NCBI GenBank assembly: GCA_037176905.1
Contig: JBBBWG010002670.1
Span: 1 to 64,000, forward strand
Direction: 5' to 3'
Length of the DNA stretch: 64,000 nt
From: Azolla pinnata
Lineage: Eukaryota > Streptophyta > Polypodiopsida > Salviniales > Salviniaceae
Shown here: positions 60,090 to 64,000 of the stretch, in pieces
Layout: every line of letters begins with the position of its first letter
Position numbering within the stretch: position 1 is the first letter of the stretch
Program-made: the position numbers and the translations under genes
Notes under the pieces: model-generated
Seen by the model: the letters and a program-made list of their open reading frames with translations, nothing else
The model's database searches: none
What the model was told of the DNA's origin: nothing

Positions 60090-62289
60090 TCATAGTTGTT
60101 TGAATTTGCTGTCAGATGGAGTAGGTCGTTTCCAAGTCCATGGGGAGACTCTTCCTTTCAAGGGCTGTAGAAGGGATGGAACCGAGAGCTGATGCTTCTT
60201 CGGGGATGCTATGGCCAATGCATCTATGATGTGGATGCACCCTTTGCATCCTTTGCTTTTACACTCTCTCTTCTTGTCTTCAGCTTCATGTGGATGCCGG
60301 ATTGAACCAACAGCTAGACTATCGGGGAGCAAGCAGCTGCATAATGTACCTGCCATATTTTAATGCTTATAGGTCAGCTCAGGGATAAAGGAATGTTTAA
60401 AGAGAGCCAAAAACCGCATTGGCAGGGTAAAACGTTTACAACCTAATTTGGAGAACCAAAGCCCTCACTGCCACGAGGCTAAAACTGACTTGTAATCATA
60501 ACGCACATGTAACATTGTCCACAGTTTCGCATTAGTTATTTGGGAGCAGAAACGCGATTGCCTTGTCCTAGACAAAATTATGAAACCTAAAGGTTGGCAA
60601 TTGAAAACCATGTGCATTAGATGGCAACAGAAAGGGAACCCCATCGTAGCAAATTTACTGAAACTGGCTTCGTCATTAGTTCAAAGGTGAAAACATTCGT
60701 ACACAAACTTAAAGAACAAAACCAAACCTAGAATGCAAACAACCAGATGCACTTCAGTTTGGAGTGTAATTAGACTTAAAACATTGGCAAATCAAAGTCG
60801 CAAATCAAACGATAGTATGGTTTAAAGGTGCCCACACAAGATAACGGGAACAAAGAAATGTTCAGAACTCAAAACAAAAGAAGGGGATGTGATCATTACT
60901 AACCTAACGCAGCAAGCCGGTTGACCCAAGCAGGGATTGGACAGCCAGTCAAGCGGACAGAGACATCACTGCAGAAATGGTTGCAGTTCTTCACCATAAG
61001 ATGATATGTATTACCGTTATACTCATTGGCTATCCGAACCATAAACTCTCGGAATTCCTTCGAGTCAAGCTTGATGGTCCCCAATTGAATGGATTTGCGG
61101 AACCTGAACCCAGGGCAGCTTCGAGGTTCAACCTCAAACACACCACTCGAAGAGAAATCGTGAGCTCCAAATGCATACTCCACTCCATGAGCTGAAAACA
61201 AGTGTGCAATATGCATTGTCACTATTGTTCGATAAGGCACTTTTCTCTTTCTCTTGTAGTGATTCAAAAATGAATTCGAAAAATAAGCTGAAGGACCAGA
61301 ACTGATGTTAAAACGTGTGTTAAAACGTGCCAAACAAGAAAAAAAAAACAAGAAATTGTCAAAACTAGTGATGTATTTTGAAAATAAGAATTGACTTTTG
61401 TAGTCTGTACTGGTGCTCGTGTGAGAATGGAAGGTATATTACATATTCTGCGAGTAAAAGAGCTCCCCGTGCATTGGTTCAATATCTTATCTAGCATAAA
61501 ACGGATAAATTGTGCCATTACAGTAAAAGAAAGACCCTTGTTTAGGTGTTTTGACAGCATTCTTTAATCATATGCTTAAAATGAAGGTTCCATGGAGATA
61601 CAATACTCTGAACACTTACCCCATACAAGCATACGAGTTTTAGAAATTTGTTCACCAGCATCATCTACTACCTCTAGGTCTCGTATGATTCTTAGCTAGC
61701 ACTATATCTGTGGTGGCATTGGTTTTACTATCGTATCTAACATAAAAAAAAGATCGTTTGCGGCCTTATGGTGAGCATCGAACCCTTTCTTAAATGTCTT
61801 GTGGGCACATTCCAATTCCACAGACTTGAAGCTGGGTTTTTATGCATAAATAATACCCTCAAAACGCTTATTAGAAATAGCACACAATCTTTACACAACC
61901 CTCGTCATAACCATCGCTACCTATGCCTTTCGCTTGATTCTTAAGCAACATGCATCTTGGCCTAGTTAGGGCGATCGATGTAAAGTGCTGGCGCATTATA
62001 CCGGCACAGCACTGATTATGTCTTTTGTTAACACACTCTCAAATCCCCTTAAGCTAGCACGGCAAATGCAGAAATGAAAAGAAAATACAGAAGAAGTAGA
62101 AGGAGAAGGAGAAGCGCAAGACGGAATAGCTCACGACATAATGCGCAGGGAAAAAATACCTTCGACAGCGGAGTGATAGATGCCGAGGCCGAGCCAGTAG
62201 AGGTAACCATTCATGGGAGTCAGATCGTAAACATTCAGGTAGATCGGGGCTCCTTCTTCCTTCTTCCTCTTCGTTAATCTCTTCAACAT
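60090..62289 (-). CDS. PPPDE / DeSI-like cysteine isopeptidase
   Basis: Papain-fold (PPPDE) protease of the DeSI family, known in animals for removing SUMO and in plants as At4g17486-like proteins. Three minus-strand exons: 62289-62160, 61191-60904, 60349-60090; phases close to 225 residues. Visible family blocks: YLNVYDLTPMNGYLYWLGLG, catalytic His in GIYHSAVE, HGVEYAFGAHDF, FEVEPRSCPGFRFRKSI, catalytic Cys in LMVKNCNHFCSD, and GCPIPAWVNRLA. Both predicted catalytic residues are present. The C-terminal exon encodes a variable tail beginning LCSCLLPDSL, then a Lys/Cys-rich segment (CKSKGCKGC), without a known domain. Start chosen at MLKRLTKRKKEGAP, the only ATG ahead of the domain in this frame. 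Confidence 0.95.
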
Positions 62290-64000
62290 TCTGGTTCTTC
62301 CAACGAAAGTCCTTCCTTCAGAGGGAAGCCCTGAAAACGGTGCTTCGCCCTCCTGCGCGAGAAGAGAGGGGAGGAAGGACGGGTCGTGTGGCGGAAGAGG
62401 GGCTTAAATGCCCATGAGGATCCGGGGAAGGCGCGACAAATCCATGGGGTGTGAGAGGTCTCTGCAGGGGGATTCGCGGGCTTAGCAGGGAAGCAAACAG
62501 GGGAAACGGGAGGTGGGAGGTGGACCCATGTGCATCTGTGAGCGAGCGAAGCTCTGAAAACAGAGAGGCGCCATGGAAGCTCGAGGGCTCAGAAATAGAA
62601 AGGACTGTTGCAGGGAAGAAGAAGAAGAAGAAGAAGAAGATGATGATGATGATGATGGTGAAAGTTAATTAATGACATGATTAGTGACTAATCATGATTA
62701 GTGAGCTTCTTAAGTGCATGTGAAAAGCTAATGACATACATATAGGTGTCGCTTAGTTCTCCGCTCGCTCTTCGACACAATCTGCACATCGTTGGCTCGA
62801 TCTGATCAGAGAACCCTTCGGAAAAACTGCATCGAAGTAGGATCCGTCCGAATCTTTGCTGCCCGAATTGCCTGCAAAAGCCCCCGAACTGAACAGGCGC
62901 AGAATGCGTCGATTCCATGGAGAGAAGAAGATTGAGAGATGATGCTGCCTGTAGACTTGGAGTAGTACGAGAGTGCCAAAGACTAGCGTTGAATCGAAAT
63001 AGTTGTTAATGAGGAGAGATCCCTGATATAACAGACGTATGATCGCTACTTTTGCAGTCAGCTGAAAGCTCCTGGTTTATATTCAAAGGCAAGCAAAAGC
63101 ACAAGAACAAGCACACACACACACACACACACGGGCCTGACTTTATCTGGATCTTCGATCTATGTATAGTTTTCGATGGGCTCTCAACTTGCTCATCGCG
63201 TGGCATTCTCTGCAAATATATATGATGCCTCTGTCTATTGTAATATGGAAAGTTCACGAGTTTGAATCTGGAAATGACAATTTGTGCGTGGCTGTACAAG
63301 TTGACTTTGAGTTGCGAGCAGTCTGAATGGAAGGCAAGAGTAATGTCATAAGGTTATTGGACGGAGTTCTTGTTGAGACTATAAAGAAATCCTTGGACGG
63401 AACGATGAGCCATTCTGCTAGCTAGTGTTAAATATGAACAAATCGTCCGGGTGCTGGAGGAAAACTTTCGCTGACATTGACAAATTTCAGCAGCGCATAA
63501 TATAGTAGAGCTCTCGAGAGAATCTATCGATCTTTCTTTCTGGCGGGAACAGCGGAGACCGATCCGCGCGGAAAGAAACAGGCAGAGCCAGATGCAAGAT
63601 TCCCGTTGCAAAAATCTATCTGGCTCCTGGCAATGCTGATATCAGCCTTTGCTTTTCCTGGCATAAGAATAGCAAGTTCCGCAATTAGTGTGAAAGCCCG
63701 TGGGGGATTCAAAGCGGATTCATTCACGCATACTTTATGACTCGCATCTGCGGCGAGGAATGATCTAAGATTAATCAAACGGCACGCGGTTAAGAAGAAA
63801 CAAGATGTCTGATGCATAAATTGCATAGGCATAGTTGAGGGTGGGGGGGGGGGGGAATAATCTTCCTGATATTATTAGCGGTCGATGAACGAATCTAGCC
63901 CTTTTTATAGCAGTAGCCCACTGGATCATGTACCTTTAGGGAATTCGAGATGTCTGCAGAGCCCTTGCCCCTTCTTTCGAGAAAAGAGCTGTTAAAATTC
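62290..64000. other. Upstream region of the PPPDE gene and right-edge intergenic DNA
   Basis: No gene supported. It contains a GAA then ATG trinucleotide tract at 62,618-62,656, a short palindrome-like ATGATTAGTGACTAATCAT at 62,677-62,695, a CA run at 63,112-63,131 and a run of 14 Gs at 63,842-63,855. Minus-strand frames of 70-100 codons near 63,354-63,832 have no recognisable domain. Confidence 0.5.

Noticed and set aside
24989-62289. A biosynthetic or functional gene cluster around the P450
   Set aside because: Neighbours are a capping enzyme and a DeSI-like protease, with no other metabolic enzyme nearby; no evidence for a shared pathway.
63354-63832. Minus-strand frames of 85 and 102 codons near the right edge
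   Set aside because: No homology, no clear signal peptide, no splice-consistent extension seen.

Overview
The window is nuclear DNA of a land plant. Genes are split by canonical GT-AG introns of about 60 to 1,800 bp, and the proteins are plant-type: phytochelatin synthase, a NO VEIN-like ATPase, a chloroplast-type DUF1350 protein, a CYP85-clan P450 and a bifunctional mRNA capping enzyme. Intergenic DNA is rich in (TC)n, (GAA)n, CATT, TACA and GATC tracts, TTTAGGG-like motifs and many private minisatellites. Protein similarity is good but not close to flowering plants. I infer a non-seed plant (fern, lycophyte or bryophyte), but the sequence alone does not settle which. I found no rRNA, tRNA, CRISPR array, organellar insertion or recognisable transposon protein.

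Layout. 1-139 (-): start of a small membrane or secreted protein running off the window. 2.4-7.2 kb (-): phytochelatin synthase, 7 exons, with a 29-bp GATC-rich minisatellite upstream. 10.0-11.7 kb (-): a VTEL/RVIAGRV-family (C2H2-like) regulator packed with His/Gln, Ser/Thr and Asp/Glu repeats, flanked by telomere-like tracts and a G-run minisatellite. 14.8-15.4 kb: degenerate ~40-bp repeats. 16.2-21.6 kb (-): a 668-residue coiled-coil protein, 7 exons, with a 28-bp perfect inverted repeat in one intron. 25.0-29.6 kb (+): DUF1350 alpha/beta-hydrolase-like protein, 10 exons. 31.5-33.2 kb (-): single-exon TPR (kinesin-light-chain-like) protein. 33.6-36.0 kb: a tandemly duplicated non-coding segment. 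36.4-41.2 kb (-): NO VEIN-like ATPase gene, interrupted by one frameshift and one in-frame TGA, with a ~185-bp satellite in an intron. 45.0-52.3 kb (+): mRNA capping enzyme, 17 exons. 53.2-53.95 kb: 85-bp minisatellite. 54.8-58.5 kb (+): cytochrome P450, 9 exons. 60.1-62.3 kb (-): PPPDE/DeSI-like cysteine isopeptidase, 3 exons.

The genes are unrelated housekeeping and accessory genes, not a cluster: metal detoxification, mRNA capping, terpenoid or hormone oxidation, deSUMOylation-type proteolysis and plastid functions. I see no operon-like or biosynthetic-cluster logic. The unusual content lies in the repeats, the intronic hairpin, the two-frame first exon of the 10-kb gene, and the damaged NO VEIN-like gene. 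Exon limits were read by eye from splice consensus, reading phase and family similarity. Most models close in phase over their full length, which is strong internal support.
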